Notes: generated by a model not told the origin, from the sequence alone. Counted from the stretch's first letter, positions 20,059-30,229 are shown. The stretch is DNA of 64,000 bases from Rhodobacteraceae bacterium Alg231-30 (GCA_900143615.1 FREU01000003.1:186001-250000), one strand, 5' to 3'. Numbers and translations: made by a program.

Positions 20059-20634
20059 TTAGCGCGCGATATAGCGATCGCGTCGGTGATTTACAGCAAT
20101 CATGATATTCAAGATCGCGGCGCCCATCAGCGAATAAAGAACCATCGGAAGTTCAAAAAGCGACACCGCAAGTGCAAACACCATCAAATCAAAGCCGAGC
20201 TGTACCCATCCGGCCTTGATGCCGCGGGAGTCTTGCAGCCACACGGCCAGAATACCCACACCGCCCAGCGTCGCGCCATGGCGAAACAGGACAATGAGAC
20301 CAACGCCAGAAACAACGCCTGCCAAAACGGCTGCGGCGGCCGGGTGCAGCATTTCAAACTGCATGACATTGGGCAGGATGAACGACCACACTGACAGCAG
20401 CCCAACGGCGGCAAAGGTCTTGAGCGTAAACGCTACGCCCATCTGACGATAGGCGATGATGTAAAACGGTAGGTTCAATATGAAGAACCAAACGCCAAAC
20501 GACAGATCGGTTATATAGTTCAATGTCAGCGAAAGGCCGGCAATTTGTCCGGTGATCAGACCGCCACCTTGATACAGTTGAACGGCAAGCGCCATCAAAG
20601 CCGTGCCAACGATGAGGCCCTGGACGTCTTCCAT
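20059..20634 (-). CDS. YitT-family membrane protein
   Basis: About 191 residues with five to six membrane segments, including GLIVGTALMALAVQLYQGGG and the Gly-rich LRHGATLGGVGILAV-type stretch (here RHGATLGGVGIL) typical of YitT (DUF161) proteins. No C-terminal DUF2179 domain is present, so this is the short form. The ATG at 20634 has GAGAG upstream; an in-frame ATG at 20679 has no ribosome site. The function is not established for the family; transport has been suggested. Confidence 0.82.
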   Translation of the reverse strand: MEDVQGLIVGTALMALAVQLYQGGGLITGQIAGLSLTLNYITDLSFGVWFFILNLPFYIIAYRQMGVAFTLKTFAAVGLLSVWSFILPNVMQFEMLHPAAAAVLAGVVSGVGLIVLFRHGATLGGVGILAVWLQDSRGIKAGWVQLGFDLMVFALAVSLFELPMVLYSLMGAAILNIMIAVNHRRDRYIAR

Positions 20635-20754
20635 GATGCTGTGTCTCTCGACACTGGGTGATTCTGCAAAACTTGGCATAGGGGGGAAGTGACGCAGGCG
20701 CCGGAAAATGTCCAGCGCCTGTTCGCATGTGAATGGTGGTGTCGACGGAAAAGC

Positions 20755-21969
20755 CTAACCTTTCAGCGCCTTGTTGAGATTTTCGTCAATCTTTTCAAGG
20801 AACCCCATCGTGGTCATCCAGCCTTGATCCGGTCCAACCAGCAGGGCGAGGTCCTTGGTCATGTAGCCGCTTTCCACGGTTTCCACGATCACACGCTCAA
20901 GTGTTTCGGCAAATGCGCGCAGGGCCACGTTGTCATCCAATTTGGCACGGTGCTTAAGACCGCCGGTCCAAGCATAGATCGACGCAATTGAATTGGTCGA
21001 CGTGCTTTCGCCTTTTTGGTGCTGGCGATAGTGGCGTGTGACGGTGCCATGTGCCGCTTCTGCTTCGACGATTTTTCCGTCCGGTGTCATCAGCTGCGAG
21101 GTCATCAGGCCAAGGGAGCCAAACCCCTGCGCAACGGTGTCGGACTGCACGTCGCCATCATAGTTTTTGCAGGCCCAGACAAATTTGCCGTTCCACTTCA
21201 TCGCGCAAGCAACCATGTCGTCGATCAGGCGGTGTTCATACCAAATGCCTGCTTCCTTGAAGCGATCCGCAAATTCGGCATCAAACACTTCCTGAAAGAG
21301 TTCAAGAAAGCGTCCGTCATATTGCTTGAGGATGGTGTTTTTGGTGGAGAGATACAAAGGCCACTTTAGGTTCAGCGCGTAATTCATTGATGCACGAGCA
21401 AAATCTTTGATCGACTGGTCGAGGTTATACATCGACATAAAGACGCCTGCGGCGGGAGCATCAAACACTTCCTGTTCGATTTCCTGACCATCTTCGCCGA
21501 CAAATTTCATGGTCAGCTTGCCCGGTCCGGGGAATTTCATATCGCTGGCTTTGTACTGATCCCCAAAAGCATGGCGGCCAATCACAATCGGGTTGGTCCA
21601 TCCGGGAACAAGTCGGGGCACGTTGCGACAGATGATCGGTGCGCGAAACACCACGCCGCCTAGAATGTTGCGGATCGTTCCGTTGGGACTGCGCCACATC
21701 TTTTTGAGGCCGAACTCTTCCACACGCGCCTCATCCGGCGTGATCGTGGCACATTTGACTGCAACGCCAATTTCTTTTGTCTTTTCCGCGGCATCAATGG
21801 TGATTTGATCGTTGGTGCGATCCCTTTCCTCGATGCCAAGATCGTAATAGAGCAGATCAATGTCGAGGTAGGGCAGGATCAATTTATCTTTGATAAACTG
21901 CCACATGATGCGGGTCATTTCATCGCCGTCCATTTCGACGATCGGGTTTGCCACCTTAATCTTGGACAT
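20755..21969 (-). CDS. icd: NADP-dependent isocitrate dehydrogenase
   Basis: Converts isocitrate to 2-oxoglutarate in the TCA cycle. The 404-residue protein begins [20 protein letters not shown], the eukaryote-like (type II) form usual in alphaproteobacteria. It has the substrate loop KSPNGT-like [14 protein letters not shown], the cofactor/metal region [24 protein letters not shown], and [12 protein letters not shown]. The ATG at 21969 has AGGAGAG before it; the frame extends further upstream but without a good start. It is divergent from the phosphodiesterase gene across 190 bp. Confidence 0.97.
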   Translation of the reverse strand: MSKIKVANPIVEMDGDEMTRIMWQFIKDKLILPYLDIDLLYYDLGIEERDRTNDQITIDAAEKTKEIGVAVKCATITPDEARVEEFGLKKMWRSPNGTIRNILGGVVFRAPIICRNVPRLVPGWTNPIVIGRHAFGDQYKASDMKFPGPGKLTMKFVGEDGQEIEQEVFDAPAAGVFMSMYNLDQSIKDFARASMNYALNLKWPLYLSTKNTILKQYDGRFLELFQEVFDAEFADRFKEAGIWYEHRLIDDMVACAMKWNGKFVWACKNYDGDVQSDTVAQGFGSLGLMTSQLMTPDGKIVEAEAAHGTVTRHYRQHQKGESTSTNSIASIYAWTGGLKHRAKLDDNVALRAFAETLERVIVETVESGYMTKDLALLVGPDQGWMTTMGFLEKIDENLNKALKG

Positions 21970-22158
21970 TGGCTCTCTCCTGTACTGCGAGTCGCTGTTT
22001 GCAGGATACCTAACCCAAAGCTCACTGAGGGAAAAGAGTTTGTATGCAAATGTATACAGAAGGGCGAACTTTTGCGAGTAGATTGGCGGACACCGAACCA
22101 CATCGACGTGGCCTTTGTGTTGGGTTAGCGTCACGTGAGGTCTTACTGAGGGGTTTAC

Positions 22159-23991
22159 ATGTTACTGCGAGCATTTGCTGAAACCAAAGCGGCTTTTACG
22201 ACGGCTTGGCGATTAAAAATTCCGTTCACACTGTCACACCTTGCATTCAACCTCTTACTGACTGCGGTTTTTGCGCCCTTGATGGCGTTGACCGTGAGGA
22301 TGGCGTTGGTTTTTTCAGGTCAGCCTGCATTGGCAGATTTTGACATCGCGCATTTCTTGCTCTCACCTGTCGGATTTATTGCGGGGGTGATCCTTGCAGG
22401 GATGGCGATGATGCTGTTTGTCACCGACGTCGCGTTTATGATGGCGGTGGCGCTGCGCGACAAGTTGGGTCGCGCCTCGGGGTTGAGTGACGGTATCGCG
22501 TTGGTGTTGCCGCGTATGCCAGTGGTATTGGGCCTGGCGCTTCAGATAAGTCTGAGAATTTTTGCAATTTGTGCCCCTTTCTTGGCGGTCTCCGGTGCGA
22601 TTTTTGCAACACGTCTAACCGAATTTGATATCAACTTTTACCTGTCTGAGCATCCGCCAGAGTTTCTGAGGGTGGTTCTGGTAATAGGTGTTGTGCTTGC
22701 AGCAATGATTGTGCTGTTGTTGTGGCGCGCACTCGGATGGACGTTAAGTCTGCCGTTGGTGTTGTTTGCTGGTTACAAGCCTCGTGACGCGATTGTGGAA
22801 AGTCGGAACCGTATGCGCGGCACCCATCCGCGGTTTTTTGTTAAGATTGTGGTTTGGTTCTTCACCTCTTCTGTGATGATCGCGCTGACTCTGGGCGCAA
22901 TCGCGGGTTTAACGGACATGGTTGTGGGGGCCATGGGGACACGTTTGAGCGCACTTGTTGTGGTTCTTGTGATCATGGCTGCGCTTTGGACGACACTGAA
23001 CCTGTTGGTGACTTCGATGACGACGGGAGCGTTGGCAGTTATGTTGATGTCGCGTGCGGGCTGGCCAGAAACAGAGGCCCCTGCGACTTTGAAATTGCCC
23101 AAAGCGGTGTGGCGTGGTGGCGTGCTGGCCGGGATTGTGGTGTCAGTGCTCGGTCTTGGCGGAATTTCAGATTTGTCTCGAGTGGATACGGGGCAAGACG
23201 TTGAGGTTATTGCACATCGTGGAGCATCTGGGGATCGACCGGAAAACACGATGGCGGCGATCACCAAGGCGATCACTGACGGTGCAGACTGGGTGGAAAT
23301 CGATGTGCAGGAAACCGCAGATGGTGCAATCGCGGTGATCCATGACAGTGATTTCATGAAGCTGTCGGCAAACCCTCTTAAAATCTGGGACGCGACCCAA
23401 GCGGATTTGGCGCAGATTGACATCGGGAGCTGGTTTGATCCCGAATTCGCAGATGAGCGCACGCCGTTGCTAGAGGACGTGTTAAGCGCGGCCAAAGATC
23501 GGGCGGGGGTTGTGATCGAGCTTAAGTATTATGGGCATGATGAACGTCTGGAAGAGCGCGTGATTGAGATCGTTGAGGCCGCGGACATGGTCGATCAGGT
23601 GAAAATAATGTCTCTGAAGTATGAGGCTCTTGGAAAGGTGAGAGGTTTGAGACCGGATTGGGAGGTTGGGCTGCTGGCCTCTGCCGCGCTTGGCAAGATG
23701 TGGGAATTGGATGCTGATTTTCTGGCGGTAAACAGCGCCACGGTGTCATATCGTCTCATCAAAGAAGCGAATAAAGTCGGCAAGTCGGTCTATGTCTGGA
23801 CGGTGAATGATCCACTGGCCATGTCGGGTATGATTTCGCTGGGCGTTGATGGTTTGATCACAGACGAGCCGGAGTTGGCAAATCAGGTCCTGTCGGAGCG
23901 GCGCGAGATGAGCGGGGCTGAGAGGTTGGTTTTGGGGATTGCCGGTCAGATGGGATTAACATTGGATATAAGTGTTGAAGGTGAGATGTAG
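22159..23991 (+). CDS. Glycerophosphodiester phosphodiesterase with N-terminal membrane domain
   Basis: Residues 1-340 contain about six to eight hydrophobic segments resembling the GPDPase membrane domain. Residues 350-590 form a GDPD TIM barrel with [15 protein letters not shown] (catalytic His and Arg plus metal Glu), [10 protein letters not shown] (metal ligands), VIHDSDF (second catalytic His) and VIELKYYG. It should hydrolyse glycerophosphodiesters to glycerol 3-phosphate and the head-group alcohol at the membrane. GAGGGG precedes the ATG. The end overlaps the phospholipase-like gene by 20 bases, which suggests coupled phospholipid turnover. Confidence 0.9.
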   Translation: MLLRAFAETKAAFTTAWRLKIPFTLSHLAFNLLLTAVFAPLMALTVRMALVFSGQPALADFDIAHFLLSPVGFIAGVILAGMAMMLFVTDVAFMMAVALRDKLGRASGLSDGIALVLPRMPVVLGLALQISLRIFAICAPFLAVSGAIFATRLTEFDINFYLSEHPPEFLRVVLVIGVVLAAMIVLLLWRALGWTLSLPLVLFAGYKPRDAIVESRNRMRGTHPRFFVKIVVWFFTSSVMIALTLGAIAGLTDMVVGAMGTRLSALVVVLVIMAALWTTLNLLVTSMTTGALAVMLMSRAGWPETEAPATLKLPKAVWRGGVLAGIVVSVLGLGGISDLSRVDTGQDVEVIAHRGASGDRPENTMAAITKAITDGADWVEIDVQETADGAIAVIHDSDFMKLSANPLKIWDATQADLAQIDIGSWFDPEFADERTPLLEDVLSAAKDRAGVVIELKYYGHDERLEERVIEIVEAADMVDQVKIMSLKYEALGKVRGLRPDWEVGLLASAALGKMWELDADFLAVNSATVSYRLIKEANKVGKSVYVWTVNDPLAMSGMISLGVDGLITDEPELANQVLSERREMSGAERLVLGIAGQMGLTLDISVEGEM

Positions 23992-24529
23992 TTTTCTTTT
24001 AGCCCTCGCAGCGGCCTGGCCGTTTCCAGTTGGTGCGCAGGACTATTCGTTTGGACCTCTTGCGCGGCTGGAAATCTGGCGGCATGAGCGATTGGCGCAG
24101 ACGCGTCAGTCTGAAGACGTGGCTCTGGCACCGTTCACAACCGATGGATGTTCCGGGGGCATGTCGGCCAGTTGGGAAGTGATTGCGGATGTGTTTCCCT
24201 GGTTTGCAGAGACATTTGAGAATAAACCGCCGTGGGAAGAATGCTGCGTCACCCATGATTTGGCGTATCATTTAGGGGGCGTAGATCCGACGCCAGAGGC
24301 TAGTTATCACGCGAGGCTGGTGTCGGATGAAGCGCTGCGGGCCTGTGTGGCAACAGAGGCGGAGCTGCGCAGCGACGCGTTGGTTGAACAATTCGGACGT
24401 AAACCGGAGGAAATCGCGTGGGCGTTCGAGTTTGTGGGCCAGCGCATGTTTGAGGCCGTGCGGGCAGGCGGTGCGCCGTGTTCCGGGCTTTCATGGCGGT
24501 GGGGCTATGGCTGGCCGCAATGTTGGTAG
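23972..24529 (+). CDS. Secreted phospholipase-A2-like protein
   Basis: A 185-residue protein with a signal peptide ([18 protein letters not shown], cleavage probably after GA) and a cysteine-rich mature part. DGCSGG resembles a Ca2+-binding loop, and EECCVTHDLAYHLGG contains the CCxxHD pattern that in phospholipase A2 holds the catalytic His and the metal-binding Asp. At least six cysteines could pair as disulfides. The likely start is GTG at 23972, with TTG 23975 and GTG 23981 possible; all lie inside the end of the preceding phosphodiesterase gene, so translation is probably coupled. The PLA2 assignment rests on motifs only. Confidence 0.7.
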   Translation: MLKVRCSFLLALAAAWPFPVGAQDYSFGPLARLEIWRHERLAQTRQSEDVALAPFTTDGCSGGMSASWEVIADVFPWFAETFENKPPWEECCVTHDLAYHLGGVDPTPEASYHARLVSDEALRACVATEAELRSDALVEQFGRKPEEIAWAFEFVGQRMFEAVRAGGAPCSGLSWRWGYGWPQCW

Positions 24530-24533
24530 CGGC

Positions 24534-25118
24534 CTAGGCTTGGTGGGCTGCAAACCATTTTGCGATGCGCGCGCGCAGGTGGTCCCAAATTGCGGGGGCG
24601 CCTTTGGCCACTTTCCAACCAACGCGATCTTCTAATTGGGCTGGTGTCACATTGTACTCTGGCCAAGTGCCACCGTTGGTTTCCAGATTTCCAATCACTG
24701 GCTGCACGCGATCAATGCTTTTTGCAAAAACCGCGTCGTCAGATTCGGCGGCCTCAAACTCTTCCCAGAGGGCCCGCAGAGTGTCGCGTTGATCCGAAGG
24801 CAACAGCCCAAAGAGGCGGTCAGCCGCTGCTTTTTCATCAGCTTCCATCTGTGCAATGTCGTGGTCGCCGTGAATAGGGCTGTCGCCAACATCAATTTCG
24901 ACAAGATCATGAATCAGCAACATCTTGATCACGCGGTCGATATTGACAGGGCGTGTGGCGTGTTCCGCCAAAATCAGAGCATAGAGAGCGATGTGCCAGC
25001 TGTGGCTGCCGCTGTCTTCTTTGCGGTGGCCATCCAGAACGCTGGTGGCGCGATAGACCGATTTCAATTTGTCGGCTTCGATTAAGAAGTCCAGCTGGGC
25101 ATCGAGGCGGTTGTTCAT
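24534..25118 (-). CDS. HD-domain hydrolase (YfbR/HDDC2-type)
   Basis: A 194-residue metal-dependent phosphohydrolase. The HD superfamily ligands are visible: His in DSGSHSWHIALYALIL, the HD pair in MLLIHDLVEIDVGDSPIHGD, and a later Asp in the SIDRVQPV segment. This layout matches 5'-deoxynucleotidase-like HD proteins acting on dNMPs, though the substrate is not shown. Its ATG overlaps the stop of the preceding small gene by 4 bases; it is the last gene of a three-gene leftward operon. Confidence 0.82.
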   Translation of the reverse strand: MNNRLDAQLDFLIEADKLKSVYRATSVLDGHRKEDSGSHSWHIALYALILAEHATRPVNIDRVIKMLLIHDLVEIDVGDSPIHGDHDIAQMEADEKAAADRLFGLLPSDQRDTLRALWEEFEAAESDDAVFAKSIDRVQPVIGNLETNGGTWPEYNVTPAQLEDRVGWKVAKGAPAIWDHLRARIAKWFAAHQA

Positions 25119-25345
25119 TGGGCCGTTGCCGCACGTGCGGCTTTAACCTTATCAATTAAAAGCTTACGCGCTTTTTCCTCTGCCATTCGGATTCGAACTT
25201 CGGTTAAGAAAGCCTCTTCCAATGACTGAGATGCTGCGGCCAACACCTCGCCGATCTCGACAAAAAGACGGTCATTGCCCAGTTCTTTCTGAGCTTTGAT
25301 TGTGTCCTCGGCAAGCTTGGCGGCGAGGGTGTCGACCGTTGCCAT
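25115..25345 (-). CDS. Small helical protein of unknown function
   Basis: A 76-residue, charged, Ala-rich protein predicted to be almost entirely alpha-helical (EVLAAASQSLEEAFLTEVR and EEKARKLLIDKVKAARA are amphipathic). No signal peptide or membrane segment is seen, and I do not recognise the family. It is a real gene by context: its start overlaps the stop of the alpha/beta hydrolase gene and its stop overlaps the HD gene start. Confidence 0.72.
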   Translation of the reverse strand: MATVDTLAAKLAEDTIKAQKELGNDRLFVEIGEVLAAASQSLEEAFLTEVRIRMAEEKARKLLIDKVKAARAATAQ

Positions 25346-26001
25346 TAGCGGGTGCTTTCCGTCAGGCGACGTTTCACATAATCGGTCACGTTACCAACCA
25401 TGCTATCCATGTATTCTTCGGTCTCAAAGAAGTGGCCAGACCCCGGAATTTCGGTGTGCGTGATGGTGATACCTTTTTGCTCATGTAGCTTGTTTACAAG
25501 CGTATGGGTGTCAGCTGGAGGCGCAACGCGGTCGTTGGTGCCATTCAGAATCAGACCCGAGCTGGGGCAGGGTGCCAAGAACGAGAAGTCATACATGTTG
25601 GCCGGTGGTGCCACCGAGATAAAGCCGGTGATTTCCGGACGGCGCATCAGCAATTGCATGCCAATCCAAGCCCCAAACGAGAAACCGGCAACCCAACAGT
25701 GTTTGGAGTTGTTGTTCATCGATTGAAGGTAATCGAGTGCGGATGCTGCATCACTCAACTCGCCAACGCCTTGATCGTATTCACCTTGGCTGCGGCCGAC
25801 GCCACGGAAGTTGAACCGCAATACGGTGAAACCCATATTGTAAAACGCGTAGTGGAGGTTATAGACAACCTTGTTGTTCATCGTGCCGCCAAACTGTGGA
25901 TGCGGGTGCAGCACAATAGCGATGGGGGCATCTTTTTCTTTTTGTGGATGGTAGCGGCCTTCGAGGCGGCCTTCGGGTCCAGGAAAAATCACCTCGGGCA
26001 T
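25345..26001 (-). CDS. Alpha/beta hydrolase (COG2945-type)
   Basis: A 218-residue serine hydrolase without signal peptide. The oxyanion region is VLHPHPQFGGTMNN, the nucleophile elbow GFSFGA, the acid in LNGTNDRVAP, and the catalytic His in GSGHFFE. The HPHPQFGG motif and FNFRGVGRSQG identify the short dienelactone-hydrolase-like group often annotated as a CocE/NonD-like esterase; the substrate is unknown. It is the first gene of the hydrolase, small-protein, HD operon, divergent from iscR. Confidence 0.85.
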   Translation of the reverse strand: MPEVIFPGPEGRLEGRYHPQKEKDAPIAIVLHPHPQFGGTMNNKVVYNLHYAFYNMGFTVLRFNFRGVGRSQGEYDQGVGELSDAASALDYLQSMNNNSKHCWVAGFSFGAWIGMQLLMRRPEITGFISVAPPANMYDFSFLAPCPSSGLILNGTNDRVAPPADTHTLVNKLHEQKGITITHTEIPGSGHFFETEEYMDSMVGNVTDYVKRRLTESTR

Positions 26002-26061
26002 GTATTTGCTTGTCTCCTTCGGAAGGTTTAGAGGATTTCTTGACGAAATCGCTCGGACACC

Positions 26062-26076
26062 TTAGAACAATTCTAA
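26062..26076. promoter_or_regulatory. Iron-Rhodo-box-like palindrome before iscR
   Basis: TTAGAACAATTCTAA is a perfect inverted repeat TTAGAA-N3-TTCTAA, 83 bases before the iscR ATG and 60 bases before the divergent hydrolase start. From memory this matches the Iron-Rhodo-box described for Rhodobacterales and later shown to bind IscR. It implies autoregulation of the iscR-suf operon by iron or Fe-S status. Confidence 0.75.
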
Positions 26077-26159
26077 ACTCGCACGGATTTGTTCCGGCGG
26101 GGATCATCCGACTTAAGCACACAAGCGGCTGAGGTCAATCAATTCGCAAGGGATGTACC

Positions 26160-26624
26160 ATGAAACTGTCGACAAAAGGGCGCTATGCGGTGGTTGCGCT
26201 CGCTGATATTGCGCTTCAGAGCGGGGAAAACCTCGTCAGCTTGTCGGAAATCTCGAAGCGGCAGGATATCTCGTTGCCGTATTTGGAACAGCTTTTTGTG
26301 AAATTGCGTCGCGCTGGGTTGGTTGAGTCCGTGCGGGGTCCAGGAGGCGGGTATCGCCTTGCAAAGCCTACAGCCGAGATTCGCGTAATCGACGTTCTGG
26401 CCGCTGTGGATGAAACGATCTCAGCGCTGCACACCGGTGCGGGTGCTAGCGGCGGGTCTAGCGGGTCTCGCGCTCAATCTATGGCCAATCGGCTATGGGA
26501 GGGGCTTTCCGCGCATGTGTACGTTTTTCTGCACCAGACGCGATTGTCTGACGTAATCACCAACGAGCTTGCCCCATGTCCTGCGGTGCCAAGCTTGTTC
26601 TCTGTTGTTGATGAAGAAGCCTGA
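26160..26624 (+). CDS. iscR: Rrf2-family Fe-S-responsive regulator IscR
   Basis: A 154-residue repressor starting MKLSTKGRYAVVALADIA, with a winged helix (ISLPYLEQLFVKLRRAGLVESVRG, wing GPGGGYRLAKP). The canonical cluster region, where E. coli IscR has three cysteines, is Gly/Ser-rich here with no Cys. The only cysteine is Cys140 near the C-terminus (ELAPCPAVP). This is the atypical single-Cys IscR known in Rhodobacter. It heads the suf operon and overlaps the desulfurase start by one base; the palindrome at 26062-26076 is its likely own operator. Confidence 0.93.
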   Translation: MKLSTKGRYAVVALADIALQSGENLVSLSEISKRQDISLPYLEQLFVKLRRAGLVESVRGPGGGYRLAKPTAEIRVIDVLAAVDETISALHTGAGASGGSSGSRAQSMANRLWEGLSAHVYVFLHQTRLSDVITNELAPCPAVPSLFSVVDEEA

Positions 26625-27667
26625 TGCGCGCTTACCTAGATTATAATGCAACCGCCCCTTTGCGCGATGAAGCCCGCGCGGCGATGATAGCGGCCATGGA
26701 TGTGGTTGGTAATCCATCCAGTGTGCATGCCGAAGGCCGTAAGGCGAAAGCGTTGATTGAAACGGCGCGCGCAGACATTGCAAGCGCGTTGGGCGCGGAC
26801 GGTGCCGACGTGATTTTTACGTCTGGCGCAACGGAAGCTGCAGCATTGGCGATGCGCGGTCGTGGCTTGGTTGCTGGCGACATCGAACATGATGCGGTTG
26901 CATCTTGGGCGGCGGCAGAACTGGCAGTCGATGAGTTGGGCGGTGTGTCCGTCATCGATCCTGCAAAAACCACTTTGCAGTTTGCCAATTCTGAGACGGG
27001 TATCTTGCAGGCATTGCCGCAAGGTCTGGCCGTCAGCGATATGACACAGGCTTTTGGCAAGCTTCCTTTGGCGTTTAACTGGAGCGGCGCCGAAATGGCG
27101 TTGATTTCGGCGCATAAACTGGGTGGTCCCAAGGGTATTGGCGCATTGGTCGTCAAACGTGGCACCGATGTCGCCGCGCAGCTATTGGGCGGCGGTCAAG
27201 AGATGGGGCGTCGGGCCGGAACGGAAAATGTGATTGGGGCTGCGGGATTTGCCGCAGCTGCGTCGGCATCGGCGCGCGATTTGGCGGACGGGGTCTGGGA
27301 TCGGGTTGCAACTCTGCGCGATTTGCTGGAAGAAACTCTGGCTGAAGACGCGCAAGAAACTGTTTTTGTCGGAAAAGGTGCGAAGCGCCTGCCAAACACC
27401 AGCTGCATCGCGACGCCAGGCTGGAAAGGCGAGACACAAGTTATGCAGATGGATTTGGCGGGCTATGCGGTCTCTGCTGGATCTGCCTGCTCTTCCGGTA
27501 AGGTGCGCGCCAGCCGGGTATTAAAGGCGATGGGCTATGACGATGCTCTTGCCGCAAGCGCAATTCGGGTCTCGATTGGACCTGAAACGAGCGAACAGGA
27601 TGTTCTGGGTTTTGCCGATAAGTGGTTGACCCAAATGAGGAAACATCGCGCCCGCAACGCGGCGTGA
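26624..27667 (+). CDS. Cysteine desulfurase (NifS/IscS class)
   Basis: PLP enzyme releasing sulfur from cysteine for Fe-S assembly. The 347-residue protein begins [14 protein letters not shown]. The PLP lysine is in [11 protein letters not shown] and the active-site cysteine loop is [11 protein letters not shown]. It is clearly shorter than IscS (about 400), and differs from the SufS at 32579 in the same operon, so two desulfurases of different classes are encoded together. The start overlaps the iscR stop by one base. Confidence 0.9.
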   Translation: MRAYLDYNATAPLRDEARAAMIAAMDVVGNPSSVHAEGRKAKALIETARADIASALGADGADVIFTSGATEAAALAMRGRGLVAGDIEHDAVASWAAAELAVDELGGVSVIDPAKTTLQFANSETGILQALPQGLAVSDMTQAFGKLPLAFNWSGAEMALISAHKLGGPKGIGALVVKRGTDVAAQLLGGGQEMGRRAGTENVIGAAGFAAAASASARDLADGVWDRVATLRDLLEETLAEDAQETVFVGKGAKRLPNTSCIATPGWKGETQVMQMDLAGYAVSAGSACSSGKVRASRVLKAMGYDDALAASAIRVSIGPETSEQDVLGFADKWLTQMRKHRARNAA

Positions 27668-27690
27668 GTGCGAACGATAAGGAGAGACCG

Positions 27691-29214
27691 ATGGCTAGTC
27701 TGGATCATGCGGACGTCAAGGAAGGTGTCGATCAGGAAACCGTAGATGCCGTGCGCGAAGTGGGCGGCAAATATAAGTACGGCTGGGAAACCGAGATCGA
27801 AATGGAATATGCCCCCAAAGGGCTGACCGAAGATATCGTGCGCCTGATTTCTGACAAGAACGAAGAACCTGAATGGATGACGCAATGGCGCCTTGAGGCA
27901 TATGCCCGATGGTTGACCAAAGAAGAGCCGGACTGGGCCATGCTGGATTATCCCGAGGTGGACTTTCAGGATCAGTATTACTATGCGCGTCCCAAGAGCA
28001 TGGAAGTGAAACCAAAGTCGCTTGACGAGGTTGATCCAAAGCTGTTGGCGACCTATGCCAAGCTCGGTATCCCTTTGAAAGAACAGATGATTTTGGCAGG
28101 CGTCGAAGGCGCGGAAGATGCGCCTGCTGAGGGCCGTAAAGTGGCTGTGGACGCGGTTTTTGACAGTGTTTCTGTTGGGACAACGTTCCAAAAAGAACTC
28201 AAAGAGGCCGGCGTTATCTTCTGTTCTATCTCTGAGGCCATTCGTGAGCATCCTGAGTTGGTGAAGAAATACCTCGGCTCGGTTGTGCCGGTGTCTGATA
28301 ATTTCTATGCGACGCTCAACAGCGCGGTCTTCTCGGATGGCTCGTTTGTTTACGTTCCCCCCGGTGTGCGCTGTCCTATGGAGCTGTCCACTTACTTCCG
28401 CATCAATGCGGAAAACACCGGACAGTTTGAGCGCACGCTGATCATTGCCGATAAAGGGAGCTATGTCAGCTACTTGGAAGGCTGTACAGCACCGCAACGT
28501 GACACTTCACAACTGCATGCTGCGGTGGTTGAAATCGTCATAGAAGAAGATGCTGAAGTCAAATACTCGACAGTTCAGAACTGGTATCCAGGCGATGAGA
28601 ACGGCAAAGGTGGCATCTACAACTTTGTGACCAAACGGGCAGATTGCCGTGGGGCGCGCTCCAAAGTGATGTGGACGCAGGTTGAAACCGGCTCGGCCGT
28701 GACTTGGAAGTATCCAAGCTGCATTTTGCGCGGCGATGATGCGCAGGGTGAGTTCTACTCAATCGCCATCACCAACCACCATCAGCAGGCGGATACTGGC
28801 ACCAAGATGATCCATCTGGGGAAAAACACCAAGTCGCGCATTGTGTCTAAAGGCATCAGCGCTGGTGTGGCGCAGAACACCTACCGTGGTCAGGTGTCGA
28901 TGCACCCAAAGGCCAAGAATTCACGCAACTATACGCAGTGCGACAGTTTGTTGATTGGCGATCAATGTGGGGCACATACCGTGCCGTACATCGAAGTTAA
29001 AAACAACTCTTCGCGCGTCGAACATGAAGCGACAACATCCAAAGTGGATGACGAGCAAATGTTCTATTGCCGCCAACGCGGCATGGATGAAGAAGCAGCT
29101 GTGGCTTTGATCGTGAACGGGTTTGCCAAAGAGGTTCTGCAGGCTTTGCCGATGGAATTCGCTATGGAAGCACAACAGCTGGTGGCGATTTCTCTTGAGG
29201 GATCTGTAGGCTGA
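27691..29214 (+). CDS. sufB: Fe-S scaffold subunit SufB
   Basis: Core subunit of the SufBCD scaffold, where clusters form. The 507-residue protein carries the SufB signatures [10 protein letters not shown], the [18 protein letters not shown] segment, EGCTAPQRD with its cysteine, and the C-terminal [20 protein letters not shown]. The frame is open upstream inside the desulfurase gene, but AAGGAG before the ATG at 27691 fixes the start. The small membrane protein gene begins on its stop codon. Confidence 0.97.
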   Translation: MASLDHADVKEGVDQETVDAVREVGGKYKYGWETEIEMEYAPKGLTEDIVRLISDKNEEPEWMTQWRLEAYARWLTKEEPDWAMLDYPEVDFQDQYYYARPKSMEVKPKSLDEVDPKLLATYAKLGIPLKEQMILAGVEGAEDAPAEGRKVAVDAVFDSVSVGTTFQKELKEAGVIFCSISEAIREHPELVKKYLGSVVPVSDNFYATLNSAVFSDGSFVYVPPGVRCPMELSTYFRINAENTGQFERTLIIADKGSYVSYLEGCTAPQRDTSQLHAAVVEIVIEEDAEVKYSTVQNWYPGDENGKGGIYNFVTKRADCRGARSKVMWTQVETGSAVTWKYPSCILRGDDAQGEFYSIAITNHHQQADTGTKMIHLGKNTKSRIVSKGISAGVAQNTYRGQVSMHPKAKNSRNYTQCDSLLIGDQCGAHTVPYIEVKNNSSRVEHEATTSKVDDEQMFYCRQRGMDEEAAVALIVNGFAKEVLQALPMEFAMEAQQLVAISLEGSVG

Positions 29215-29414
29215 TGGAGACCATTCAGCAATTGATGCAGCAATCTGCTGGCGTGGGCGCCGGGATCGCCCTTGGATCGGCTGTCGGGTTTAGCCTGCGC
29301 AAGCGCGCAGGTAAATCCACAGGCCTGTTGGCGGACTCGGTTTTTGTTACCTCTGCCGTTTGCGGCATGGTTGCGATGGCCGTGATGATGCTGATCACCT
29401 ATTTTGGCGCTTAA
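29214..29414 (+). CDS. Small membrane protein in the suf operon
   Basis: A 66-residue protein with two hydrophobic segments (GVGAGIALGSAVGFSL and FVTSAVCGMVAMAVMMLITYFGA) around a basic turn. I do not recognise a named family. Its ATG overlaps the sufB TGA by one base, and it lies between sufB and sufC, so a role linked to Suf or its membrane location is possible; that is inference. Confidence 0.75.
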   Translation: METIQQLMQQSAGVGAGIALGSAVGFSLRKRAGKSTGLLADSVFVTSAVCGMVAMAVMMLITYFGA

Positions 29415-29473
29415 CGCGAGCGCAACAGACATGACCGGGCCATCGCGCCCGAGGAAACGCGAAGGAAGATAAG

Positions 29474-30229
29474 ATGTTGGAAATCAAAGGCCTGAAGGTC
29501 AAACTTGAAGAAGAAGATAAGCAAATCCTCAAAGGTGTTGATTTGACTGTGGAGGCCGGAAAGGTCCATGCGATCATGGGCCCAAATGGCTCAGGCAAGT
29601 CGACCCTGTCTTATGTGCTTTCCGGCCGTGATGGATATGAAGTTACCGAGGGCTCCGCGACTTTGGGGGGCGAAGATTTGCTGGAGTTGGAAGCCGAAGA
29701 GCGCGCAGCCTTGGGTCTTTTCCTAGCGTTCCAGTATCCGGTTGAGATCCCTGGCGTTGGCAACATGACTTTCTTGCGCACGGCGGTGAACGCTCAGCGC
29801 AAAGCGCGCGGCCAAGACGAAATGTCGGCGGCGGAATTTTTGAAAGTGATCCGCGCCAAAGCAAAGACGCTGAAGATCGACGCGGATATGTTGAAGCGTC
29901 CAGTGAATGTTGGCTTCTCAGGTGGTGAGAAAAAGCGTAACGAAATCCTTCAGATGGCCATGTTGGAACCCAAGATGTGCATTCTGGATGAGACCGATTC
30001 AGGTCTGGACGTGGATGCGATGAAACTGGTGGCTGAAGGCGTGAATGCGTTGCGCGATGAGGGACGTGGGTTCCTTGTTATTACGCACTACCAGCGTTTG
30101 CTCGACCATATCAAACCCGACGTCGTACACATTATGGCCAACGGCCGGATCGTGAAGACCGGCGGACCGGATCTTGCGCTGGAAGTTGAGAAAAACGGCT
30201 ATGCCGACATTCTGGCGGAGGTGGCTTAA
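29474..30229 (+). CDS. sufC: Fe-S assembly ATPase SufC
   Basis: ABC-type cytosolic ATPase that drives the SufBCD scaffold. The 251-residue protein has Walker A GPNGSGKST, the SufC-type GLFLAFQYPVEIPGV, signature GFSGGEKKRNEI, and Walker B MCILDETDSGLDVDA. There is no membrane domain. Its stop TAA overlaps the sufD ATG by one base. Confidence 0.97.
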   Translation: MLEIKGLKVKLEEEDKQILKGVDLTVEAGKVHAIMGPNGSGKSTLSYVLSGRDGYEVTEGSATLGGEDLLELEAEERAALGLFLAFQYPVEIPGVGNMTFLRTAVNAQRKARGQDEMSAAEFLKVIRAKAKTLKIDADMLKRPVNVGFSGGEKKRNEILQMAMLEPKMCILDETDSGLDVDAMKLVAEGVNALRDEGRGFLVITHYQRLLDHIKPDVVHIMANGRIVKTGGPDLALEVEKNGYADILAEVA

